Made by a program: the position numbers and the translations under genes
Shown: piece after piece, positions 1 to 10,988 of the stretch
Numbering within the stretch: the stretch's first letter is position 1
How the letters are laid out: every line of letters starts with the position of its first letter
Source of the DNA: Latrodectus hesperus
Lineage: Eukaryota > Arthropoda > Arachnida > Araneae > Theridiidae
DNA length: 64,000 bases
Assembly: GCA_037975125.1 (NCBI GenBank)
Contig: CM075853.1
Span: 88,300,859 to 88,364,858 of the forward strand
Direction of reading: 5' to 3'
The notes under the pieces: model-generated
What the model was told of the DNA's origin: nothing
Databases searched by the model: none
Seen by the model: the letters and a program-made list of their open reading frames with translations, nothing else

Positions 1-59
1 ATGCCTCTGACATTTTGCATAAAGCATTAACATTTTTTGACATTAAACAAATTACCAAA

Positions 60-590
60 GATTTCATTTCATCCCACTGGCAAAAAACATGGGATTTGCA
101 GAAGAACAATAAATTATATAGTATATCCTCCCACATTCTTCCATTTCCAGTTGCTCCATGCGAAGAGTAGATGTAAAACTCACACGGCTTCGTATTGGAC
201 ATACTATATTTACACACAAGCACTTATTCTTGTCTCGTAGTGCTCCAGTTTGTGGAATGTGTAATGTACCATTTACAGTACATCACATTTTAATTGTCTG
301 TCCTAATTTCAATGATTTACGCATAGTGTTTTTTAATACCATAAATTTAATTTTATCAGACTTGCTTGGGCTTAAACCACATAGAAATTTGTTTGCATTT
401 TTACGTGCAATAGGTTTCTTGAATTCTATTTAAGATTTTTAGCTAAAATAATCTTTTACATATGCTTTTCTTGAACTTTTAATACATTCCATTGTATACA
501 TCTGACTAGTATTTTAACACAGAATTTTTACCTACAGTTTTAAATACTGTACGGTGCAGAAATGTCCAATATTGGACCTTGCATCAGTAA
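60..590 (+). pseudogene. Jockey/CR1-like non-LTR retrotransposon, 3' end remnant
   Basis: This is the C-terminal end of a LINE ORF2 plus its 3' UTR. Around 84-165 one frame reads SSHWQKTWDLQKNNKLYSI, which is the usual segment after the RNase H domain. After a frameshift near 160, the frame at 158-433 reads TRLRIGHTIFTHKHLF, then a Cys-rich motif (P-x-C-G-M-C, then HHILIVCP). This C-x2-C...H-x3-C tail is typical of arthropod Jockey-type elements. The A/T-rich stretch to about 590 looks like the 3' UTR. The copy is 5'-truncated or runs in from outside the window, and it is frameshifted, so it is dead. The clade assignment is from motif recall. Confidence 0.7.
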
Positions 591-599
591 ACCTCACAA

Positions 600-1558
600 A
601 ATCAATCAATTGCAGCATTGTTTCCATGAAAAGCGAGCAGCTTTAAAGAAACGATACTCGTGGGAGGAGAGCTTGCGTTAGAACCTATTGACATCACAGG
701 TCACCTGACCGCACTTCAAAGCATTCCAAACTCATCATTTCAGGTCCAGGCTTGGGATCGTCAGCACAGCTATGAACATGAAATATTGGACATTCTTTAC
801 AATTTTGAAATGGTTAAGATTTTGCTTTCAAGAATATTCTTAGCAATGAAATCATTTTGATTTCAATTTGATAACTGGCACAATTTGATCTTGAGCGAAA
901 CTGAAACTGCATCGTGTTAGTAATGAATTATGTGATACTGATATCAATCGAATAGTACTTTTAAATGAAAAAAATCATTAAAATTTATCTCAGTGTGGTA
1001 AATTTTACTTTATTTTTTAAACTAAAACAATCCAATAGTAAAGTAGCCAATTAAGTTAAAAACATGCATAAAAATAGTAAATGATATCAGACACTTTTCA
1101 TTATCAGATTTTTGATTATTTTGGAATCAAATTGGTCTAATGACAGATTAATCTTCCATAATCTGAGTGAGTCTGGGCCAAGTTCTTTACGTTTGGCGAC
1201 ATGAACGTTCACATCGCTGAAAGGAAATGACCACCGAATTTAAAATAAGTGAAACACAAAACAAACATGAAACAAGGAAAATAATATGATTTCGTGACTT
1301 GCGTAAAATTTTTTGTCTTTTTCGAGGAATTTTCGTCAGTATAAGTATAAAGAAATTAAAAATAATTTCATTTAGAAAATAAATTTCGAAAGCAGCACTC
1401 AAAGCGTCAAACAGGAATTCTATATTAATTTCATGAGCATTGTAGCAAGATACCACTTTCAGCATCTGAAAGCATGTAACATAAAAAAAAATACCTCGAA
1501 TTTTAAAAATATTCAATGACAGTAGTTAAAAAAGAATTTGTTTTAAAATTATATAAAT
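600..1558. other. AT-rich non-coding stretch
   Basis: Short open frames occur on both strands, but none shows recognisable domains. I see no gene here. Confidence 0.5.
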
Positions 1559-1570
1559 AATCTTTCTCTA
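1559..1570. repeat. Target-site duplication, left copy
   Basis: AATCTTTCTCTA occurs here and again at 2362-2373, directly flanking the 790-bp element between them. A perfect 12-bp duplication implies target-primed retrotransposition. Confidence 0.9.
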
Positions 1571-2361
1571 CCTGGGGCCTGAGCAACTACCAGGTGCGTC
1601 GGTAGGTGGTGGATCACCGAACGTCCTGTAGGAATGACAGGATAGCCTTGAATATAGAATCAGAGGCCGCGAACCAGCTCCCGTAAACCCTGGTGTTATG
1701 CGATCCGTGCCTAGGGCTAATTGGCACCGCGGTATAGGTGTCTTAACGGAGCCTCTAGTTGCCTGGCAAACTTCTAGAGTAATTTGCCTTGCCCAGTATC
1801 TCAGGCAATGCTGGGTGGACTTATATTACCTGAGCTTATAAATTGTTATCTTGTGGCTGAAAAGACACAAGAAATAACAAACCCTTCTGCATCTGCAGGT
1901 GATGCCTCTGAAGTAGACCTTGCTGAAAAAGACAAGAGAACTCAGAAGCAGTCTTGTAAAGGGGCACTAATGAATCCTTCACTTGAGGTAGAAATGACCT
2001 CCAAACCATCTTCTTCTGGTGAAAGTCAGGAAGCTATCGCTAGCAAGACTGACTTTCTGACCAGATGGGACTGTTTCAGCAAGACCCTATCTGCTGGAAA
2101 TGTCATACGCAAGAGGAAACGCCAGAGCATATCATTTATTAATGCCAGGCTCTTGCCCTCCCTAGATTAACTTCTTTAGGCATCAACCATACTAGAGAGT
2201 TACACCTAGACTCCATTAAAGGGTTATCGGACTATATAAAGTTGGTGACCCGAGAAACTGGAGCTAGGAAACATTGGGTTTGGAGTTAATGGTACAAAAT
2301 GCTGATAAAAGCAGAGGTGCCCAATGACACACAAACCCAATTCTAAGAAGAAGAAAAGAAG
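1571..2361 (+). mobile_element. Internally deleted LINE derivative, copy 1 (full length)
   Basis: A roughly 790-bp unit starts CCTGGGGCCTGAGCA and ends in an AAG-rich tail. It is bounded by a perfect 12-bp target duplication. An inverted copy at 16221-17010 starts at exactly the same base and has its own different 12-bp duplication, so both 5' ends are true element ends and not random truncations. The first 210 bp are GC-rich and non-coding. The middle (1784-2085) is open and encodes an acidic, Ser-rich peptide that could be the N-terminus of a LINE ORF1. The last part matches, in another frame, the LINE C-terminal motif DPICWKCHTQEET...EHI. The reverse transcriptase is absent. Mobilisation in trans by a parent LINE is inferred. 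Confidence 0.85.
1784..2170 (+). CDS. Open frame inside the internally deleted LINE derivative
   Basis: This is a 128-residue open frame starting MPCPVSQAMLGGLILPEL. It contains an acidic and Ser/Thr-rich stretch (about residues 30-85: DASEVDLAEKDKRTQ, SSSGESQEA). The last 40 residues lie in the wrong frame relative to the conserved LINE C-terminal motif, which is read one frame over. The frame may be a relic of ORF1 fused out of frame to the end of ORF2 by the internal deletion. The second copy has a shorter, interrupted version of the same frame on the minus strand near 16414-16611. I do not recognise a domain, and protein production is doubtful. Confidence 0.35.
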   Translation: MPCPVSQAMLGGLILPELINCYLVAEKTQEITNPSASAGDASEVDLAEKDKRTQKQSCKGALMNPSLEVEMTSKPSSSGESQEAIASKTDFLTRWDCFSKTLSAGNVIRKRKRQSISFINARLLPSLD

Positions 2362-2373
2362 AATCTTTCTCTA

Positions 2374-3101
2374 TAAAAATTATAAGAATTGGCTTGGATT
2401 GCTTATCAAAAGTCTTGTTTCTCATAATTTTATCTTATATCTTGGTTTGGTATTGAATTTTCATTTTTATTGAATACATTTAGATAAATAATGAAAAATA
2501 ATAAACATATAATAAGAAAATTAAAATAAATAAAACATGGAAAACGTGTCTACCAACAAAATGACTAATAAAATTAAGTAAGCCATTTAACACAACAGAA
2601 TGCATTAATACGATGATTTAGGAATTCTAATAGACAAAAATTTAAATGTTTGCAGGTTATGTGTTTCTCAGGTTTTTATTTAGCCATTTTGCAATCTCCC
2701 ACATTTTCGCATCAGAGCCCGGATACCATAAGCAATAACGACCCAATTATCTTATCGTGAAATGTTTGTACCTAGCTGTTTTCAAATCAGAAGATTGGTG
2801 TTTATACAAGTAACCTAATTTCATTTATTAACCATTGGGAGGAACTATAATATCTTAAACAGGTTGCAATTATTACTAAACAGGATTTATTTTATAAAAA
2901 TTTATTACTTTGTTTTGATTTGATGGGAGAACTTGTTATATTTGTATTTTAAATAAAAAACAGAAATAAAAATAATATTACAAATATAAAAATAACAAAT
3001 AATATTACAAATAGAAATAATTAACAAAATAAAATAAGACAATAAAGATGAAATGGTTCTCCATTGAAACTCAAAGTTGGTCCAATGTAATTTTTTTCAC
3101 T
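2374..3101. other. AT-rich non-coding stretch
   Basis: I found no coding or structured feature here. Short A- and T-runs and loosely repeated AATAAAAATAA-type sequence dominate at 2940-3040. Confidence 0.5.
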
Positions 3102-3113
3102 CATTTTTGAAAT

Positions 3114-3610
3114 TTTTTTTTTAAATAACGGCGGGCACTTGGGTGACTAACCCTTTGCCACAACAAGGCCGGAAACTGCTATTCATTTGTCGTTACCCAG
3201 CGGGCACCTGTGAACCAATTGTTTGTTTGTTTGTTTGTCGCTCAACGGTCATTTTTTGCACACGAGGGCTAATTAGACCGGGACTTACGGTTTAAAGTGG
3301 ATTCCGAACCACTACAAACATCCATGGCCAAGGTGGGATTCGAACCCACGAACTGTTGAACCGAAGGCAAGAGCGCTAACCATTCGGCTGCCAGCTCGGC
3401 CACCTGTGAACCAAGTGACGGAGGCGAGTAGCATTACCCGCGTCATACCACCACAGACCCGTTTACAGGGCGGACCATATTCATACATCAACACACAAGA
3501 AAGGACAGAGAAACACAGAGAGAGATGGAACATCCATGTCCGAACCGGGATTCGAACCCGGGACCCACAGCTCAAGAGTCAGGAACGCTAACCACTCAGC
3601 CATTGGTCGG
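3114..3610 (-). mobile_element. tRNA-derived SINE (family B), interrupted by SINE A
   Basis: Read on the minus strand, it begins GCCGACCAATGGCTGAGTGG (A-box region, TGGTTAGCG) and has a B box GGTTCGAATCC. A body of about 200 bp follows, then an A-rich tail (T-run on the plus strand at 3113-3123). It is flanked by a perfect 12-bp duplication, CATTTTTGAAAT, at 3102-3113 and 3611-3622. A second SINE sits inside it at 3219-3400. A further family B copy lies at 19383-19661. Confidence 0.9.
3219..3400 (-). mobile_element. tRNA-derived SINE (family A), nested in SINE B
   Basis: A 182-bp unit. On the minus strand it starts GCCGAGCTGGCAGCCGAATG, has A-box-like TGGTTAGCGCTC and B-box GGTTCGAATCC, and ends in a (CAAA)n-type tail (GTTTGTTTG repeats on the plus strand). 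A perfect 14-bp duplication, CACCTGTGAACCAA, at 3205-3218 and 3401-3414 shows that it landed in the older SINE B. Relatives are at 45343-45520 and, as a fragment, near 37433-37490. Confidence 0.92.
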
Positions 3611-3622
3611 CATTTTTGAAAT

Positions 3623-4524
3623 GAATATCATACATTTCGTGCAGAATTTCTGCTAAATATTTCAGGGTAATGCATTTAAAAAAGAGCCGGTTTTTTTCCA
3701 CACGCATAAAATATGTAGGAAAACTTTCAGCATTATTACTTATTTAATATGCCTACATATATTGTGTGCGGAAATCACTTTTTAATTTTTTTATAAATAC
3801 AAAAACTCAACTTTTAAGTGATCAACATTAGTAATTTCTGATCCGATTCCGGTCAAATGATTTGAGAAAATCATCTGCTTCTTTTTCAACGCTTTTAATT
3901 ATTTAATTTTTGAAAACTTATTATGTCAGGACAACAATAAAGCTCTTCGATATGAACTAGTTCTTTGATTTTAATTGAAAATGGTTCATTGTGTTCAGTA
4001 GAAAAAATTATTTTTCCTTACAATAATTATCTTATGTCTAAAACACTTAAGAAAAAATGCGAGAGAAATTTCCTTCATTTGTAATAAAGAGAAATGCTTT
4101 GAAAATGCTGAATCTTTAAAATATTTAAAAGATTTCGATCAAAGAAAACTGTGGATGAACAGTGAATTCCAACTGAACAACGCGTAAACTTGAAAGCATC
4201 AAAATTTCCTTAAAACGCAGAGATGAGCCCATAAGAAAGCTACAGGAAAGGATATAACTCTATCCATATTTCTTTTTAACTTTAATTTATGAAAACTAGA
4301 GATATTTTTGTAAAAATCACAGAAGGTTTTACTCAATCAACATTAACCACTTGTGTTTTAAATTTACACTAAATGGCGAATATACGTTATAAATATAATT
4401 TCGGTTTTTTGTTATTACACATAATTTATAAATTGCTTTTTTAGATTATATCTGCCTAAGCAATAATTTTCAAATATCTATTATAATATAAATATTTATA
4501 TGCAGATATACATTTGGATAAAAA
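3623..4524. other. AT-rich non-coding stretch
   Basis: I see nothing recognisable in this stretch. Confidence 0.5.
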
Positions 4525-5910
<1,386 letters not shown>

Positions 5911-6330
5911 AAAATGGTTGTTACAATTGAAATCCTGATTACGTCACTTTATTGCTTGATTCTCATTGGCTTAAAATACCCATGACGTCAGATAATGTTT
6001 CATCCGCATCACACATCGTATTGAGACGGCGATGTGAATCCGACTTGTCATAGAATTTGCTGCTCGCCTTCAAATCACATTCTTCGAGCTGCATCAAACA
6101 AGGCGAAGTTCACCATCGAATCTCTGATAATATTGTTGCAGTTCATGCTGTTTATAAAACAATTTAGTATATAAGGAACAAAGCATCAGTTTGAGAAACC
6201 GTTTTTCCATTGATTCAAGCCAAGAAGACATGGATAAAGCAAAATGAAAAAGAAAAAACAAAATATCCTTTTATAATTAGTTTAAATCGACGAGGATGAG
6301 TTAAAAAATTTAAAAATTTCATTAAATAAG
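5911..6330 (+). repeat. Dispersed repeat X, copy 1
   Basis: About 400 bp are closely matched at 17570-17638 plus 17967-18360, in the same orientation. Shared landmarks are ATTACGTC(A/G)CTTTATT, ATTCTCATTG, CCATCGAAT, AATATTGTTG, and the stretch around CATTGATTCAA then AAAATGAAAAAG. It contains a palindromic TGACGTCA near 5984-5991. No coding capacity and no tail or terminal inverted repeat is visible. The class is unknown. Confidence 0.75.
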
Positions 6331-6563
6331 AAAATTCTACTTAGTTTATGTTACGGCAAAAAAACTGTTTTGGAGCTTTATGCTCATATGGTTTATAGCT
6401 CGAATTGAGTAAGATAGAGATTTTATTTGAAACCTAAGCAAAAATTGATGGATTGATGATTTTGAAGAAATAATGACTATCAAAACGAAAAGATAAGCAC
6501 GGGGTTTGATTGACAAATGAAGGGGAAATTAGACCGCTTAGAAAAACAAAGACGAGAAAAAAA

Positions 6564-7250
6564 TTAGAATCTATTAATTTGTTTCAAAAAAGAAATTGTT
6601 GCGTCAATTTTATCTTTAGGACTCGTTGGCAAATCTAAAATCCAAGAGAAAGAAAGAGCTCCAATACCAAGTTTTTCTCTTAAGGAATTTCTTGCTTGAT
6701 CATATCGAGGACACGATAGCATTATGTGATCCATGGTTTCTCTTTCTCCACAAGAGCATTTATCCGTTGAAGAAAGTCTAAATTTGTGTAATTTAGCATT
6801 TGTCGGAAAAGATCTAGTTCTAACTCTAGCTAGCCACACTACTTCAAGGCGAGAATTAATATAATTGCGGTGAATTTTCGTGATAGAAGACATGTGCGAA
6901 AAGTTAGAGGCATATGTACTATTTTTCCATTCGTTATTATAATTGATAAAAATGTTTATTACATTATGGATAAGGTCTTCAAGTGAAATCGAGTGCAGAA
7001 TATAGCTTTTATTAATGGCCGATTTTGCAAGAGCATCTACTTTTTCGTTCCCATCTATTCCGGAATGACCTGGAATCGAAACTAATTGAATAGATTCGCA
7101 AATCTTAGTTGCATTTCCTAAAGCTGATCTGATAAGCTGAATGATGGTTGGGGAAGAGGTTGAGAGTGTTTTCAAACTGTGCTTAGACAGGATAAGGAGT
7201 CTGATAATATGATATAGTGATATATGATATAGAGAGTTTAAATAACTACC
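6564..7250 (-). pseudogene. LINE ORF2 fragment: RNase H and C-terminal Cys motif
   Basis: The protein contains the end of an RNase H fold (LKTLSTSSPT, LVSIPGHSGIDGNEKVDALA), in which H-S-G-I-x-G-N-E-x-V-D-x-L-A-K is the typical LINE-encoded RNase H signature. Then comes the C-terminal domain with CSCGERETMDHIMLSCPRYD. It ends at a stop at 6564-6566. The catalytic N-terminal part of the RNase H is out of frame or lost at the deletion junction. The sequence is open but has no upstream reverse transcriptase, so it is inactive. Confidence 0.85.
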
Positions 7251-7280
7251 AAGCGCCGAACTTCGTACATTAGTTTCCAA

Positions 7281-7667
7281 TTATTATGAAGGAAGGATGA
7301 ATAGTAGATAAGATGCTATGGAACAAAGAACTTGAAAATTTACCGTGTGGTAATTACTAAAGTCACAGATTATTTGGATATACGAGTAATTTTTATAGCT
7401 AACATTTCTGTATCGTTATCTTCTGAGCGGGATATATTTAAAACTTGCACAGGTAGAGATTTATCAACAGCAAAAAGAAGTCCTCCACCACGGCCATCTT
7501 GCCTATCTAATCTCTAATTATTGTTTAATAACAAATTTGAAATAAGTCGGATTTTTTAAGAAACGTTTCTTGATTGCTAGGACATCGGAAGATTGAAAGT
7601 ATGGAAGTTTTACATACGGGCGCTTAGATAGAACACTTCTTGCATTCCAAGAAATTAAATTGAACAT
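7281..7667 (-). pseudogene. LINE ORF2 start: APE-like endonuclease fragment
   Basis: It starts MFNLISWNARSVLSKRPY, the common beginning of an apurinic-like endonuclease. Further on, a shifted frame reads DGRGGGLLFAVDKSLPV, and later NVRSSALGS follows an IIIG stretch, matching the G-D-F-N-x-H region with D and H altered. Several stops and frameshifts break it. Its start lies 80 bp after the ORF1 stop, the normal ORF1/ORF2 layout. Confidence 0.7.
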
Positions 7668-7746
7668 TAAATAAAAACGAAATACCTAAACATATTTTAA
7701 AAATCAAAAAAATGTGCGCTCGTTGTAAAAGAATATTTTTTTTAAC

Positions 7747-9098
7747 TTATGAATGTTTTTTACGACTTCTTCCGGGCTTAGTTCTTTCTTCAATGTTAGG
7801 TTCTGCATATTTAATGCTTGGTTGAGGAGATTTAATAATAGGTTGTTCGGGAGATATAATTTGCTGATTCACAGAATTTTTTGGGCTTATCTTTCTTGAC
7901 TGGATAGATCTTTCACGACTCTTTCTAGGAGGAGATCTAGAATCTGATCTAGCTGGATTCGAACATGTTCGTATACATTCTTTCATGAATGAGAACATCT
8001 GTTGGACCATTTGATCTTGTCTAGCCTGTATCGCAAGTAATTTTGCTTCAAATATAGAAGCCATCTCAGTCATTGCATTTTTAATAATATCAGTTATTTC
8101 ATTTTGATTCGGCACGAAAGGAACATGACTTTTGATTACCTTAGAGTAACTGGTTTTTAAAGATTTATTATAACGCCTTCTCGCCTCAATAAATGGAAGG
8201 TGGTTCATGCTTTTAAAATGTAAGAATTTTTTTCTTCAAGCCTCGTAGGGCAGGAAATGTCATTAGCTGCCTGATTTCCCTGACAGTTTATACATTTAGG
8301 TGTTTCATTGGCACAGGGAGAGTCTTTATGGAATGTTCCACAGTTTTTACATAGGAAGACTTCTTGTGTACATTTTTTCGTAGGGTGAGTGAATTTATAG
8401 CATTTTCCACATTGGCGAACGTTTTCTGTAAAAGAAGAAATTGGAATGATGAAATAGAATAAGTTAATAAGTTGAGGTAGATGATGTCCACTGACGCTCA
8501 TTAAAATATTTTCGCTCAGTTCTTCAGAATTCTTTTTTGTAAATCTTTGTAAGCTTAATATCGTTAAGCCATTTTGCGCAATTTCTTCAGCAACAAGATA
8601 TAAGGGTAATTCTACATTTATTTCTTTTATAAGATATCTTGAAGAAATGTATTCAGGTTGAAAACTGGAGTTAACAGGCACTCCAAGAATATTGTTTATC
8701 TTGCTTATTTCTACAGCAAGATCTGGGTAATTAGTTTCGAATAAAAGCCTACCTTGACGGGTGTGTTGAATTTGTATTATTTTCTCGTGATTCTTTACAA
8801 GTTGAATTATTTCTTGCTTTAAATTGTAAGGTTTCTTTGGAATGGATGCAGTACCATCAGTGGGAGACAGGAAAATGAAGGACTTAGTAATACCATTTTC
8901 CGCAGCTAACTGGATTAGTTGTGGAACAGAATCTTCGAAAGTCAATAATCTTGAAGTGTTTATTTTTGGAATGCGCAAATCGTAATCCTTGTCAATCATT
9001 TCAGTCTCTGATTCAATCATTTTGAATCCATAATAATGAAAAATTATTAAATTAATTAAAAATTTAAATAGTAAAAATAAAAGAACAAAAATACTCAA
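7747..9098 (-). pseudogene. LINE ORF1 (gag-like nucleic-acid-binding protein), frameshifted
   Basis: The first segment (9098-8205) has an acidic N-terminus, an RRM-like middle and three zinc knuckles near the end: CGKCYKFTHPTKKC, CKNCGTFHKDSPC and CINCQGNQAANDISC. Its stop overlaps the ATG of the second segment (8208-7747), which continues the same protein after a one-base shift: the knuckles are normally followed by LPFIEARRRY, then a basic Ser/Arg/Pro-rich tail. This is the ORF1 layout of Jockey-type elements, where the protein packages element RNA. The likely real start is the inner Met at MIESETEM rather than the hydrophobic leader. Confidence 0.85.
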
Positions 9099-9260
9099 TC
9101 TTAGTCAATCAAACACTAAGCCAAAGTCAGACGATGATCTGAACATGAAAAAGGAGAAAAAGTGTTAAAGAAAACATTAAATAATGACAAAATAAACAGA
9201 GTTCAAAATTTACGTATTTCGTAATTTAGCACAATCTGCTATTTTCGATTTCCATTTAAT

Positions 9261-9476
9261 TACATTACATTACATGTATTCAGACTTGTATGCTTGATTC
9301 TTGAGATCCGCTTGTAAGTCTTCGTCGATAATAGGACAAATAGCACAATGACAGATGTACAATCACAGAAGAATAACGAAGAAAACACCCAGGGCCACGG
9401 TGGGAATCGAACCCACACTCCTACGCTCTCAAGCGATTAGCGGTGATGCTTTAGACCACTCAGCCACGGAGCGCCC
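9261..9476 (-). mobile_element. tRNA-derived SINE (family D) with ATGTA-repeat tail
   Basis: The minus strand begins GGGCGCTCCGTGGCTGAGTG, has a B box GGGTTCGATTCCC, and the head resembles a tRNA-Ser with a long variable arm, though its acceptor and anticodon stems do not pair. A body of about 120 bp follows, then a tail of ATGTA repeats. The flanks carry a perfect 12-bp duplication, TTTCCATTTAAT, at 9249-9260 and 9477-9488. Confidence 0.9.
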
Positions 9477-9689
9477 TTTCCATTTAATAATAGCAATATT
9501 TGTGAACAATCTCTTTTGAATCTTAAGATTATTGCCTTGCTTAGGACAACATTAAAATTTTTCTTTTAAGTAATATTGCTGAAATAATAAAAAGCAGATT
9601 TATAAAACCTGGGCTAAAAATGTTCATTGAATTCCTTTAAATTGTTTTTTTTATTAAAATGGGTAATTACAACAAAATATTCTAGAATC

Positions 9690-9990
9690 CCTCACGATGG
9701 CATAAATACTAGGGTTGCCAAAATCGTATAAAGAATATTCTCAACATTCTCGATCCTTATGATGTAATAACAAATCCAGAATACTAGATAAATGATTCTA
9801 TCTGCCAAAAAATTCACTTAATTGAAAAATTCGACAAAGGAAATTATACAACAGTTTCACCAAACAGTTAAATTAAGTTTCCGCTATTTATACACGTTTT
9901 TGATTTTCACAGGGGAAAGAAACTATTCCATAAAGTCTTTTTTACTTTTACTACATTTTAAATCTTGCAAATTCAAATCGTCTCTTACAA
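9690..9990 (+). repeat. Dispersed repeat Y, uninterrupted copy
   Basis: Landmarks (AAATACTAGGGTTGCC, GAATATTCT, GTAATAACAAATC, AGATAAATGA, CAGTTAAATT) recur in the same order at 45781-45826, 47082-47105 and 49638-49825. There three mobile elements interrupt them. No coding potential is visible, and the outer ends are uncertain. Confidence 0.65.
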
Positions 9991-10988
9991 ACTCTTAATT
10001 TTACACCAGAAAATGTTTTCATTTAGTAAATTGAAAATATGTATCTGCGTTGTTTATCCCCAATATTTACCACTATTCATCGCCATCTGAAATGGGCTTG
10101 GATTTAAATTCATAAAATTACATTTTTTACTTATAATTACAGTTTACAGACATTTAAATGATGAATACGTATATTTGCACTCAACAACGCCCCCAAATCA
10201 GTTTTACATAGATTTTTTTATTCCATTTATTCAGTAATAATAATTTTGTAAAAATTGTCATTGTTGAAAACCATGTCTTTCATATCCATTCAACTTTTTA
10301 AGGTACAATTTAGCCAATTTCTGTGGAATTCGAGCAAAATCGTACATTATTTCTGTAGGTCGGATAAATGCTTCAAATCGATTTAATAAAATGCCTCATT
10401 TATCGAGTTAAAATATCAAGAAAAGATAATGATGAAAAATGTTTACTGTGCATTTCTTATCACCGTAACATTGTTTATAATTCCCGACTTAAATGTATAG
10501 TTTCCATAATTTAAATAAAACTTATATTTGTTTCGATGCACACTGTTATTAATTTTGGTTGCGATATTGTAAGATATATCAATCTGTTACACCTCTGTTA
10601 TTCTAAATGAGTGAACGAGGGAGTTGCCCATTGTAGCCATTTAATTCTTTATATAGCTTTTTGGCATTCTTTATTTTTGCTTTGTAAGAGAAGATTCTAT
10701 AGATATAATTCTAATCGGGTTCATTTAATCAGTGACAAGAATGTTGGAATTTCATTTCATTAGGCCTTTTTTTAACTTTTAACTAAGTGTTTTTTGAGAA
10801 AGTGTCTTTTTTTAGAACCATTAAATATTAATAACCATTACCTGATGTATACATATAGATATGTAGGAATCGTTAAACAAAAATAAAAACCGAATAGTGA
10901 CATAAAAAACTATATGTTGGATTAGTATTTGTTATATTCAATATTGATGACTAAATTTTGCAAAAAAATATAAGTTTTTTTTTAAAAA
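9991..10988. other. AT-rich non-coding stretch
   Basis: I see nothing recognisable in this stretch. Confidence 0.5.

Larger units (their letters stand above)
6540..9160 (-). mobile_element. Jockey/I-like LINE with the reverse transcriptase domain deleted
   Basis: Read on the minus strand, the order is ORF1 (9098 to 7747, one frameshift), ORF2 start and endonuclease part (7667 to about 7281), then directly RNase H and the C-terminal Cys motif (about 7250 to 6564). The whole reverse transcriptase and the end of the endonuclease are missing. The jump occurs after an endonuclease stretch like FIIIGN-x-NVRSSALGS. The outer ends are approximate because I could not see a target duplication. Confidence 0.8.

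Noticed and set aside
690..715. Inverted AGGTCA..TGACC nuclear-receptor site (GGTCACCTGACC)
   Set aside because: A single short palindrome with imperfect half-site and no gene context.
1187..1516. 109-residue minus-strand open frame
   Set aside because: It is Phe/Ile/Leu-rich as expected from AT-rich DNA, with no domain or GC shift.
3330..3400. Possible tRNA gene
   Set aside because: A and B boxes are present, but the unit has a long 3' body, a tail and target duplications, so it is a SINE. The same applies to the other tRNA-like heads in the window.
3312..3591. Open frames overlapping on both strands
   Set aside because: They lie entirely within the nested SINEs, which are Pol III-type units.
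9389..9476. Possible tRNA-Ser (GCT) gene
   Set aside because: Acceptor and anticodon stems do not pair, and a SINE body, tail and duplication follow.
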